A DNA stretch of 60,000 nt from Symsagittifera roscoffensis. Taxonomy: Eukaryota; Xenacoelomorpha; Acoela; Convolutidae. A program made the translations under genes and the position numbers. Of the stretch, positions 21,976 through 31,886 are shown in pieces. Position 1 is the stretch's first letter; the number at the start of each line of letters is the position of its first letter. The stretch is from assembly GCF_963678635.1 (NCBI RefSeq), contig NC_087062.1, positions 72,819,345 through 72,879,344 of the forward strand, in the 5' to 3' direction. The notes under the pieces are model-generated. The model had not been told where the DNA came from and ran no database searches. It saw only the letters and a program-made list of their open reading frames with translations.

Positions 21976-22765
21976 TGAGGACTGGTGTATGCCAGCCGAC
22001 ATGCATGATAAAGACTATTTGATAGTGGACCCTGCCTGCGAGGGGAATAAGAAAGGCACGCGTGACAAAAATGAGCGCGTGGAGGTGGACGACGAAACTC
22101 TTTCACATGCTAAAGGAGACTGGGACTGCCCAGAGCAAACTGAAGTTGATGAAGGAGTGCAACCTGACTTTACATTCATCATGGAAACATGCCAGGGCAA
22201 AAGAGGAAAAAACAAGGAGAAATATAACCCATATGGAGAGGATTTTGTCGTAGACAGGATAGTTTTGAGCCATGCAATGGACTCGATAGTGGGCCTGGAC
22301 GAAATAGTGGCGCCACAAGAGATCGACCAGAGTGATGACACAAAAACAAGACTGGATCGACCATCACTCTGAATCGGAAGTGGAGTTCGGACCGGAGACG
22401 GAGCAGATACATGAGCCAGAATTGACAAATCTGCGAGCGCTCGAATGGCTCCATGATCTGCCAGCAGATCCGAAGTAGACAATCTTGACGATTCAAGATG
22501 TCGATCAAAACAGCATCAAACACACCAGTCACTGGGTCGCTCCAGATGGTCCTTTACACATTAAGGAATCCAATCTCGATCTGCTCGATCTCGGGCGATC
22601 GACGGGGATGTCGATGGATATTTTTTCCGGGGAGTTGGGGTACGACTCACCCACACCAAAAATCTTATGATCAAAAGTTTTAAATCAGCAAGGGAAACAG
22701 GAGACTTGGAAACAGGGGGCAAAAAGATCAAAAGAACGCTTTTTAGACAAATTTTTGAGTCATAG
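21976..22765 (+). pseudogene. acidic extension, array copy 2
   Basis: Same blocks as copy 1 with very few differences. It stays open from FEDWCMPADMHDKDYLIV through YNPYGEDFVVDRIVLSHA, then breaks by a one-base shift at about 22345. It carries the same 57-base deletion as copy 1 after TRDKNE. Confidence 0.6.
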
Positions 22766-23525
22766 TTCGACCTACCAAATCACTATTCGAACAACATTGT
22801 CATGACAGACAGTGATTTTATATTCACAGTTATTTCAACGTGCGCTATAGCGATAACTTCGAATGCGGATGTAAGTTTTAAAACAGCACTAGCGGCCGAC
22901 TTCAAACGAGAGTATGAAATATCGAGTTTTTGTGGAAACAGAGGACTGGTGTAGGAGTGATGGTAGCGCTGCCTACTGTTGCATCACAGATACCAGGAAA
23001 AAACTTATGTTTCTTGTTAACAACGGCCACTGATAGGCAACACCGCTTTTTGGACGAATTTTTGGATCAGGTTTTGATCTAGCAAATCACTACTCAAACA
23101 ATATTGTTGTCACGGACAGTGATTTCATCCTCACGGAACGTACGTGGGCTTTAGCGATAACCGCGGATGTAAGTTTCACGACAGCGTTAGCGGCACACTT
23201 TGAAGGAGAGTACAAGGAAATCGAGTTCTTATGTAATCACAGACACCAGGGAAATATTAGTGTTTCCTGGTAACTAAGGCCAATGGTAGACAACACGTAA
23301 ATTTCAAAAACTTGGTGCTGGCCTTAACTTCGACTCAGAGATTTACTGGTCGAGAGATGAGTGACCTCTCTCTTTTTACTATTCTACTATCCCAATAGGG
23401 GAAAACTGCATCTGAGAGAGTTGTATGCCCTCGTACTTGTAATATTTTCAGAAACGGACATAGAGGTCTACTTTTATAAAAAAATATATTATCTGAGCAT
23501 ATGCTTGAGCCACATTTGGCGTTAA
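22766..23525 (+). pseudogene. macrodomain-like module, array copy 2
   Basis: Has the same duplicated N-half arrangement as copy 1. The C-half loop reads YYPNRGKL (near 23385) where the other copies have YDPNRGKL. The TGA after LLVER in the C-half is shared with copies 1 and 3. Confidence 0.55.
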
Positions 23526-23543
23526 CTAGTCTTTGTTAGGTTT

Positions 23544-24620
23544 GCAAACGCAAGGAAGAGGACGAATTCCTTTACAAATATAATTCGATAGTGCTACCAC
23601 AGTTCTACCAAACTGAATTCCTCTTTCGTTCATATGATCAGATGGGCCATCAAGGCGTGGACAAAGTTTATAATCGGATACAGAAGCGGTTCGAATGGCC
23701 TGGCTTGAAAAAGGCCTGTGAAAAGTGGATCTCTTCATGGTTGTCTTGTCAACACGCGAAGGACTCTAGTAAACTGAGGTTTCCTCTGCTGTCAATAGAG
23801 TCATCTGGGTTCAAGGAGGTGGTGCAAATCGATCATCAGAAAATTTGCATGACAGCCAAGGGCTATAACCGAGTGCTGGTATTGATTGATCATTTCAGAA
23901 AAGACGCAGAAGTAGCTCCATGCATGACAACTTCAGCGGAGGAAAAGTGCGATCACATAAAATGTATGGATAGCGAGACACTGATGCCCCATCACATTCC
24001 AATCGGACAATGGCAAAGCATTCGTAGGTGATCTCACGAAGGAGTTAATGAAGAGGTCACAAGTGGCGCAGGCCCACTCGACCACTTATCAGCCACAAAC
24101 GAATGGTTTAGTTTAAAGGCAAAATCGCACGTTAGTGTCCATGTTGATAGTTTATTGCTCACGATACATGGACGACTGGGATAGACATTTGCCGCAGATG
24201 ATGGGCGCTTATAACAGCACCGAACATTCCACCACGGGAATAAGCCCGCACATGATGTTGACAGGTCACGAGAAAGCACTTCCATTACCGGTCTTCTCAC
24301 CTGGGTACGGAGTCAAGAAGGAAAGAAAACGTTCGTGATGTGACCAGGAGGCAGCAGGAACCTAATGACTTATGCAGGATAAACACGCAGCAGGCTCAAA
24401 TTAGACAGAAATGAAGATTTGATAAAATGACTGCGGATGCAAAAGCCTACTCAGTCGGAGATTATGTATGGGTGTTTTAGTAGGTAGTTCCACCAAAGAG
24501 AACTAAAAAGTTGCTAAAAAAGGGCGCGGTCCATTTCAAATAATTGGAGTGCACGAAGGAGGTCGTTCTTATCGGTTGAGTACCGGACAGGCAGCTCATT
24601 ACGAGAACATCAAGCCCCAC
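23544..24620 (+). pseudogene. integrase, array copy 3
   Basis: Retains the block MMLTGHEKALPLPVFSPGYG (about 24252-24310) that copies 1 and 2 have lost to a 50-base deletion, so it is the least rearranged copy. The zinc region reads HQGVDKVYNR ... SSWLSCQHAK. The SDNGKAF block is present but out of frame, and NGLVERQN carries a stop in place of Glu (GTTTAAAGG near 24113). The GPY/F tail follows to about 24610. Confidence 0.75.
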
Positions 24621-24654
24621 AAGTCCTCATTTGATTTGAGGACTGGTGTACGCT

Positions 24655-25482
24655 AGCCGACATGCATGATAAGGACTTTTCGATAGTGGACCCTGCCTGT
24701 GAGGGGAATAAGAAAGGCACGCGCGACAAAAATGACGGGAATGAGGTAGTGGATAGTTGCAATCTTCCACTGGACCCGGAGTTAACCGAGCGCGTGGAGG
24801 TGGACGACGAAACTCTTTCATATGCTAAAGAAGACTGGGACTGCCCAGAGCAAACTGAAGTTGATGAAGGAGTGCAACCTGACTTTCCCTTCATCATGGA
24901 AACATGCCAGGGCGCTCCCATCAATCCATGAAAAACAAGGAGAAATATAACCCATATGGAGAGGATTTTGTCGTAGACAGGATAGTTTTGAGCGATGCAA
25001 TGGACTCGATCGTGGGCCTGGACGAAATCGTGACGCCACAACAGATCGACCAGAGTGATGATACAGAACAAGACTGGATCGACGATCACTCTGAATCGGA
25101 CGTGGAGTTCGGACCGGAGACGGAGCAGATACATGAGCCAGAATTGACAAATCTGCGAGTTCTCGAGTGGCTCCATGATCTGCCAGCAGATCCGAAGTAG
25201 AAAATCTTGACGATTCAAGATTTCGATCAAAACAGCATCAAACATATCAGTCACGAAAATACTGAGTCCATTGAGTCGCTCCAGATGGTCCTTTGCACAT
25301 TAAGTAATCCAATCTCGATCTGTTCGATCTCGGGTGATCGACGGGGTCGTCGATGGGTATTTTTTTCCCGGGAGTTGGGGTAGGACTCACCCACACAGAA
25401 AACCTAATGATCAAAAAATTAAAATCAGCAAGGGAAACCGGAGAGCAGGAAACGGAGGGCGAAAACGCTAAAAAAACGCTTT
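24655..25482 (+). pseudogene. acidic extension, array copy 3
   Basis: Contains NDGNEVVDSCNLPLDPE (near 24735-24785), absent from copies 1 and 2 and present in the inverted copy in a related form, which shows that this is the ancestral state. Stops at about 24930 and 25200 split it. EYKKIE-type macro sequence follows directly. Confidence 0.6.
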
Positions 25483-25930
25483 TTGGACAATTTTGATCTA
25501 CCAATTCACTACTCAAACAATATTGTTGTCACGGACAGTGATTTCATACTCACAGAACGTACGTGCGCTTTAGCGATAACCGCGGATGTAAGTTTCGCGA
25601 CAGCGTTAGCTGCTCACTTTGAAAGAGAGTACAAGAAAATCGAGAATCACAGATACCAGGGAAATATTAGTTTTTCCTGGTAACTAAGGCCAATGGTAGA
25701 CAACACGTAAATTTCGAAAACTTGGTGCTGGCCTTAGCTTCACTCAGAGATTTCCTGGTCGAGAGATGAGTGACCTCTCTCTTTTTACCAGACTATGATC
25801 ACAATAGGGGAAAACTGCATCCGAGAGATTTGTATGCCCTCGAACATGTAATATTTTCAGAAACGGACATAGAGGTCTACTTACATCAAAAGTTTTATCT
25901 GAGCATTTGCTTGAGCCACATTTGGTGTTA
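25483..25930 (+). pseudogene. macrodomain-like module, array copy 3 (single N-half)
   Basis: A 66-residue frame (25483-25683) gives the cleanest N-half: NNIVVTDSDFILTERTCALA, then ITADVSFATALAAHFEREYK. The C-half follows in another frame: YDHNRGKLHPRDLYALEHV and FSETDIEVYLHQKFYLSICL. There is no internal 303-base duplication, so this arrangement (one N-half, one C-half) is probably ancestral. ALAITAD corresponds to the conserved region that contacts ADP-ribose in TARG1-like proteins. The TGA after LLVER remains. Confidence 0.6.
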
Positions 25931-26898
25931 ACTAGTCTTTGTTAGGTTTACTTTTTAGGCACTAGGGTTAGGTTTTAGGTTAACTATTAGGGATTAGGTT
26001 ATTATGCGATACTGTTGATGTGTGATATTTTTGTGTTATGTTATTTTTGGGTTATGTTTTATGTGTTGTTTAGGTCACGAAAGCCTGGAACACTCCAGGT
26101 AAAAACAAGTGACAGCGCTCTATTATGTTGTTCTGACAAGATCGCAGTTGGACGATTCCACTTGGTGCTAGCTTTTAAACTAAGAACAAAAAGAGAACTT
26201 TAATCGACTGTTTTTGAAATTAGATGTGAATGATGTTTTATCTCGAACATGAGGCAGCTCCTAATGATTGAACTAAGTTGTGACTTGTCTGTCAGATCGT
26301 GATTGATTGCACGTTTGTTTATTTTATTTGCATTGGACCTCTCTTTTTTTACCAGTCTATGATCCCAATAGGGGAAAACTGCATACGAGAGAGTTGTATG
26401 CCCTCGTACATGTATTATTTTCAGAAACGGTAATGGAGGTCTACTTACATAAAAAATATTATCTGAGCATTTGCTTGAGCCACATTCGATGTTAAGTAGT
26501 CTTTGTCAGGTTTTCTTTGTAAGCATTAAAATTAGGTTTTAGGTTAACTATTAGGGATTAGGTTATTATGCGATACTGTTGATGTGTGATATTTTTGTGT
26601 TATGTTATTTTTGGGTTATGTTTTATGTGATATTTAGGTCACGAAAGCCTGGAACACTCCAGGTAAGAAACGTGAAAGCGCTCACTTATGTTGTTCTGAC
26701 AAGGTCACAGGTGGACGATCCACCTTGGTGCTAGCTTTTAAACTAAGAACAAAAAAACAACTTCAATCGACAGTTTTTTAAATTGATGTCAATGATGTTT
26801 TATCTTGAGGATGAGGCAGCTCGTAATGGTTTATCTAAATTGTGACTTGTCTCTCCGATTGTGATTGATTACACGTTTGTTTATTGAAGTTGCATTGG
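25772..26898 (+). repeat. two-copy tandem repeat of about 563 bp across the macro C-half and spacer
   Basis: GACCTCTCTC begins the first copy (25772) and the second (about 26336). GCATTGGA ends them at 26330-26337 and 26892-26899. Each copy holds the macro C-half and the spacer with TTAGGTTTTAGGTTAACTATTAGGGATTAGG-like sequence and GAAAGCCTGGAACACTCCAGG. A hairpin is possible around CCTGGA...TCCAGG. Confidence 0.85.
26307..26495 (+). pseudogene. orphan macrodomain C-half
   Basis: The second copy of the 563-base repeat. It is an open frame encoding SLFLPVYDPNRGKLHTREL, then ALVHVLFSET and VYLHKKYYLSICLSHI. It has no N-half in front of it. Confidence 0.55.
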
Positions 26899-27740
26899 AA
26901 TTGAAGAAAGAAAAGACAAAATCTATTCCAAGAAACATGAGTGTCACGAACGAATTGATGGATTTCATCTTAGCGAGCCTAGGAACGACTCTAGGCGAGA
27001 TATACCAACGCCTGGTTGTGTGCAATTTCGCACTAGAAGACCCGGAGATGGCGATGTTGACCGTCGCACTCCTAATGCAATGGGAAGAGAAGGCCGTGGA
27101 GACCGCCCCTCGGAATTGGTCTTGATGTTAGCGTTCGGTGAGTCCGGGACAGCCGATAGAGGCCGAAACAGACTAATGAGATGGCAACGAGGAAAAATTT
27201 CTGGTCACGATTAAGCTCGTGAACCAGGACTAGGTTAGCAGAGGGATCACCGGCTAGGAGAATTGCCCCTACCTGTTCGGCCTATGCAGCTTCTCATTGG
27301 AGCTAAGCCCTCTCCAACAGCAGCTCCTCTACCGAAGAAAGTCAGGATGAATCAAATGGAAATCCAGACTTCGGAGACCATTGAGACCCTGGATAAGAAG
27401 GAGAAGGACTGACATGAGTTGCGTGCCAAAATGGACGAATACAAGGCGATGCCACGGGAAGGGGATGAAAGGAAGAAGAAGTACGATTAACTGCTAATAA
27501 ACTTCAAAGAGGAAGAGATAAAACATCTGAAGAAGTTTTATATGGCGCAGGTGGGCCAGATGTCACCGGAAGTCCTGGCGACGATGAATTCAGATGGTTT
27601 TAAGTACCCATCTTCTAGGAAAAAACACAGGAGCTGTGTATCCCTAGGGAGCCCATGGCCCCTCCACAGACATCGCAGTCTACCTCAAGTTATAGGAATA
27701 CGATACTTGACCACTCGGATACCAATATGACTTCCCAATT
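26899..27740 (+). pseudogene. second coding block: N-terminal helical and coiled-coil region
   Basis: A conserved opening (ILASLGTTLGEIYQRL, LMQWEEKAVETAP) is followed in other frames by SGTADRGRNRLMRWQRGKIS and a charged coiled-coil-like stretch (DEYKAMPREGDERKKKY, FKEEEIKHLKKFYMAQ). Homologous sequence directly follows the macro spacer in the inverted copy (48000-48490, -), where GKSDTAEWNGNRLLRSIRGE aligns. The block therefore belongs to the element. Function unknown. Confidence 0.5.
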
Positions 27741-27776
27741 CCAAGATTCGTTCAATCAACAGTCGTTCAAGCGGCG

Positions 27777-28680
27777 ATGACCAAAACTAACGGGCCCGGC
27801 GGAAGGTCGCTGGGTAGGGCTGTCCCTTCCCAACGCACGGATAGCTCTTCAAGCAAATCAGAACGATCGTCCCGAGCCATTGTGCCATTTGGTCCGACAC
27901 GAGGCGTTACTGCCTTGAAATCTCGTGTCGTGGATATCAGAAAGAATCTTGCGGTTCGTAAGTTCCTCCTGCAAGTGGCTGGGGAGCGTCCTCGAGCCCG
28001 ACTGAACGGGATGAGCTGGAACCCGGCCATAAGCGATCAAACGATTCCTTCAGCAATTCTTCATCTGATTGTAGGAGATTGGCGAGTGGTCAGACCACTG
28101 TCGTGTCTTTCGGAGGAGCCTCTGTGACCCAAGTCATCAAGATGATGGGGTTCCAGAATGAGGACCAGGTGGACACCTTGATAGTGATGTTGGGCACCAA
28201 CGATATCTCTAGGGCTCCTGTTACCCGAGACAGCAGGTGGAAACCTCTGGGGGTCTGCTTATTGAATGAACTGAAAGAAGAAAATAAGCGGAGGCTTGTG
28301 GTGCGTGCACTATCCGACCGAACTCGGAAGTGGGCACGCCGGGGGCTGGCTTCATGAATGGCAAATTGACCCGATGGAATGAAATGGTCGCTAATCTGAT
28401 CAAGAGCAATCCAAGCAAATTACGGCTCATGGTTTTGGAAAACACATTGCGCATGACTGACCATCTCGCGCTCACCAGAGATGGCAAGACATGGCATACA
28501 TTTTAGTACACTGCAAGGAAGGCGATGGATCAGGTTCAGACGAGATTCGAGGGGATAGAAGGAGAACTCAGGTCGACTGACGCCATGGCGCGGACCAGCT
28601 TGACTGGCAGAAGAATAGTGAGGAGCCACGTGCCAGAGCCACTCGCTAATCGTCTTGGACCCCTGACATCCGAAGCGGGT
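27777..28680 (+). pseudogene. SGNH-hydrolase (esterase)-like domain in the second block
   Basis: Read over one frameshift near 28095, the blocks of SGNH/GDSL hydrolases appear in order. Block I is LIVGDW (28070), where GDS is expected. Block II is VSFGGASVTQV (about 28106-28130). Block III is DTLIVMLGTNDISR, with GTND at 28193-28204. The C-terminal part is MTDHLALTRDG...WH (28453-28500), resembling the DxxH block. Family members hydrolyse esters with a Ser-Asp-His triad; here the Ser codon position reads Trp, so this copy is inactive. SGNH domains are known from ORF1 of CR1-type LINEs, but this one is embedded in a gypsy-like element. Confidence 0.6.
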
Positions 28681-28955
28681 GTTACTCCTCCCTAGGCCCC
28701 TAGCTTAGACGTAAGAGAAAGACTGGGGACGGTTTCCGAGGACAATCACTGGAGAGCCGATTGGGCAGACCTAATGAGACGAGTTCTCAGGACTCGATGA
28801 GTGCGAGTAGCTTGCCCAAGATAACCCCTGCTCCTGCGGGAAATTCATTGGCAACTACTACAACTGCAGAGAGAGTTGAATCAACCAGTGTTCTGCTCTG
28901 AAACCGTCCAGATCCCGGGGCGTGGGGGCAATATAAGGCTGACATTCTAGCGACC

Positions 28956-29960
28956 TTGAATCTGAATACGTTGACGAGTAGAGCAGACGCCAGAAGAATA
29001 GTAGACGGGAATGGCCCCACTGTGTCGGGGTTGTACCGGATATCGGGTGTGAAACGGTTATTGGCGGAGCAAGAGCAGTTCAGCTCCGCTACCGCGCTCA
29101 GGTTTATGGATCTCGATGGGTTGCCTCAGCACAACCCCTTGGGACCCTTAAATACACGATCCCTGACTGATGTCCGTCGGAGAGCCAGAGAGTTGATTTC
29201 ACCTCCCCGGAGGGACAAATTCACCACGGAGAAAAGGTCCAATAATAAACACCACAAGATGTATCGGCAATTCTCCAAGCCGCCGGGCCAATTGCCGGGC
29301 GAATGTTCGAGAGAATACCCCAGAGCTACCTCTGTGCAAGGAGACGACAGGGGGTATAGAGGACTGGAGATGCCAATGGGCGATAGTCTGTTTGCTGCCT
29401 ATGATCCCGTAGACATCAAGAATGCCTTCTATCTAATAGTCGCTAGTTCGTATTATCTCTACACGCCTCAATCCCTCTTCTGTCACGATGTGATTTTTCT
29501 AACGGCTCCCTCGCTGGATTGGGGAGAAGCGTGCAGAGAATTGTCAGTTTGGATCCACAAGTGAGGATAATCGCCGGCTTCAATGATCACCTACAGAGCC
29601 GAGAGCTGCTGGCTCGCCTCACAGACGCTCCTTTCGTCCATGGCTGAGGTGCAAGTAGCGGTGCGGCAACGCTTCACCAGAAACGCGGTGTAGATTGTCT
29701 TTGTGTTGTCAACGGCATATGCGGCGGTGCCAGAACCATTACAGTTTGTGTACACGACGGTCACTACAATAGCAGAGGGACGATTCGATGTGACCATTCG
29801 CTGAACAGATCTGTCGATCACGACAATTACTATCCTCTTCTCTCTGAACTTCCTGCTGTCTGGGCGGACATTTCAAACGCCATCCAGTGACTTAAAGAGC
29901 ATAGCACATGTCGTGTGGTGCTGGACGAAGTCTGGGGTTGGAACTGTCCAACTTCGCCAG
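28956..29960 (+). pseudogene. second block: conserved region with TAPSLDWG and NDHL motifs
   Basis: The frame 28956-29564 is open for 202 residues (SRADARRIVDGNGPTVSGLY, FADL-like FMDLDGLPQHNPLGPL, DSLFAAYDPVDIKNAFYLIV, FLTAPSLDWGEACREL). It continues out of frame with VRIIAGFNDHLQSRELL and ELPAVWADISNAIQ. The hydrophobic strand/loop alternation suggests an alpha/beta fold, possibly a second SGNH-like or methyltransferase-like domain. I do not recognise the family. Confidence 0.45.
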
Positions 29961-30035
29961 GTTGCTAAAACTAGATGATAAGGAGTAGATGACAACCACA
30001 TGTTGGTGCAACAGGTGGCGAATGACCTCTGGTTC

Positions 30036-31160
30036 AGGCAGATGAATTAGGTAAGGGAGGCACAAGAAAGGATGTTCAGAAAGAATCTGACATCATCAGA
30101 AGAGTACCTCATGAAACTGGCCCTGAGGACAAAGCCGCACACTGACTCGTGGCTGTATTTGTCACCAAGAGTATGCACATTGGGGGAAAACGCTTTCGAA
30201 CATGCTCCAGCCGTGATAAAAAAAATACAGGAGTATCTGAAAAATTTGTTTAATGAACGGGAGCTGGCCCAAGAGAAGATGCTCCAATTGGTGCAAGACG
30301 TGAACACGATGTAGTTGGACAGGTTCCACGCGGAAGTTTTGGACACAAGGGCACAGTACAAAAGATCTGACGCAATCCTGGGAGGAATGGAATGGGAGTG
30401 GGATGGATGCCATCATTTTTATGTACAGACTACCCGAGGGCCTCCAGAACCTCATCGCGAGCTTCATCAGAGACATCCGGAATTTGTCGATGTCTTTTGT
30501 GGCTTAGTGTTGGCACTATACGTGACGTTTGGCCATGAAATTTTCGTGCAGGAACCCGCGGATCTGTCCACTCAAGCGTTGGCGGACATGAGGCTGGATG
30601 GTATCCTCACCTTAATTACGATGACGTATGGTCGATTGGGTGACTTATTCGTGTTACCATTAACAATTACAGCCGCAGAGAGTTCAACGCGCACTTGGAA
30701 ACCGCCTCCTATCAGAAGATCAAAGATTGGAGAACGCTCTTGATCCAGTTTCTCCTGGAACAGAACAGGAGCATCACAGGACAGGACAAGGTCGCAACGG
30801 GAATTAGGGAATGTAAACGGTATTTTGGCATGCCCCTGCTGATTGACCTGGCCTTGATGATGCGGATCGATCCGCTTGCTCTAGTCTTTGGACTAAGCGA
30901 GTTCGTCACTGTGGTATATGGACCGGTGATGTCACACGCCTTTCCTGACATGCAGGTGAAAGCGTACAAGAACTCTGTACTGTACGTCAACTTATTCTCA
31001 GTGGTGGATTGTTCCGTGCTGATTTGGGTGGAACAAAAGTAGCTGAGAGGATTGGCCATGGTGACAGGTTGTTCGGAAGAATAGCAGAGGCGGCATGGAT
31101 GTTGATGGACTTCAATAACAATTTCAAATGTTGAATGGGCGGAAAGGACCTTTGCCATGT
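30036..31160 (+). pseudogene. second block: helical region
   Basis: Frames 30072-30314, 30315-30743 and 30695-31042 give a mainly helical sequence: EHAPAVIKKIQEYLKNLF, AQEKMLQLVQDVNTM, ALADMRLDGILTLIT, KIKDWRTLLIQFLLEQNRS, ALMMRIDPLALVFGLSEF. It is split by a TAG at about 30312 and by frame changes. A clearly related but diverged version is at 42245-42760, which supports past selection for protein. Function unknown. Confidence 0.5.
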
Positions 31161-31194
31161 CCAGTAAAACCCTAAGCTTTGGAATCTGCGACCA

Positions 31195-31855
31195 GTGGTG
31201 AAGGATTCAGGAGAGGCGATGCGGGCCCCAGCTTGGCTGAAAGCATATGCACACGTCAAGGAGAATCAGCAAGTGTGGCTTTCCGGGTCTGAAACCAATG
31301 CCGGACCAATGTCCCCGACATCCGCCGATAAGGAGGATGCTGCTGGGAGTCACGTCTCCCGATATTGTCCCTCGCATCAGAGCGGCTCGTGACGTGGAAG
31401 AAAAATCGCGGAAATGGAATGAAGGTATGGAGCCGTGCTTCATCAACTGGAACGTTGCCGCCATGCACATGTTTGAGTTTGTTTTTCCTGATGCATGGAT
31501 CCGGAAGAAGATTAGGGCACCATCTTCCAGGAAGCCCGGGGTTTCCGCTGATGTATTGAATATTGTGTACACATCAGCCGATAATTGGTCACGACTGAAG
31601 TGGCCAGGAGAAGTGAAGGTTATACTGTTGGAAGTTGCAAGGGAGTGCAGAATAGGTGTCTACATGACAGTGGATGAATTGGCGCCACATAGCGATGCGT
31701 CGGTAGAATTCCTGGTGAACGATGAACTTTTATACCAAGCAGGGGATTTGACTGTGCCTGCTTGGCCGGATTCGGGCATGGATATGCGCCAGGACACTTC
31801 TGGACCTGGACCAAAACCAGATGCCAAGGACGATAACGTGATAGATCAGGAATGA
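31195..31855 (+). pseudogene. second block: conserved region with NWNVAAMHMFEFVFPDAW
   Basis: The frame 31247-31855 is open for 202 residues with blocks FVFPDAWIRKKIRAPSSRKP, DVLNIVYTSADNWSRLKWPG, KVILLEVARECRIGVYMTVD and SVEFLVNDELLYQAGD. It reads like a folded alpha/beta domain. The family was not recognised. The neighbouring frame 31195-31392 (GEAMRAPAWLKAYAHVKENQQ) continues the upstream helical region. Confidence 0.45.
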
Positions 31856-31886
31856 GGACAAGACGAGTGGATTAGACTAAGGTGCG

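Larger units (their letters stand above)
18304..25947 (+). repeat. three-unit 2.6 kb tandem array (integrase to macro module)
   Basis: Units start at GCAAACGCAAGGAAGAGGAC (18304, 20935, 23544; periods 2631 and 2609). Each runs from within integrase through the acidic extension and macro module to GTTAACTAGTCTTTGTTAGG. The third unit is shorter because it lacks an internal ~303-base duplication. Junctions 1/2 and 2/3 are identical (GTTAGGTTT joined to GCAAACGC). Copy 2 resembles copy 3 on its left and copy 1 on its right, as expected from unequal crossing over. Confidence 0.9.

Noticed and set aside
25960-26000. TTAGG-like iterations suggesting telomeric repeats
   Set aside because: Only a few irregular TTAGG/TTAGGG units, copied in the 563-base repeat and present in the element spacer. 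Not a telomere array.
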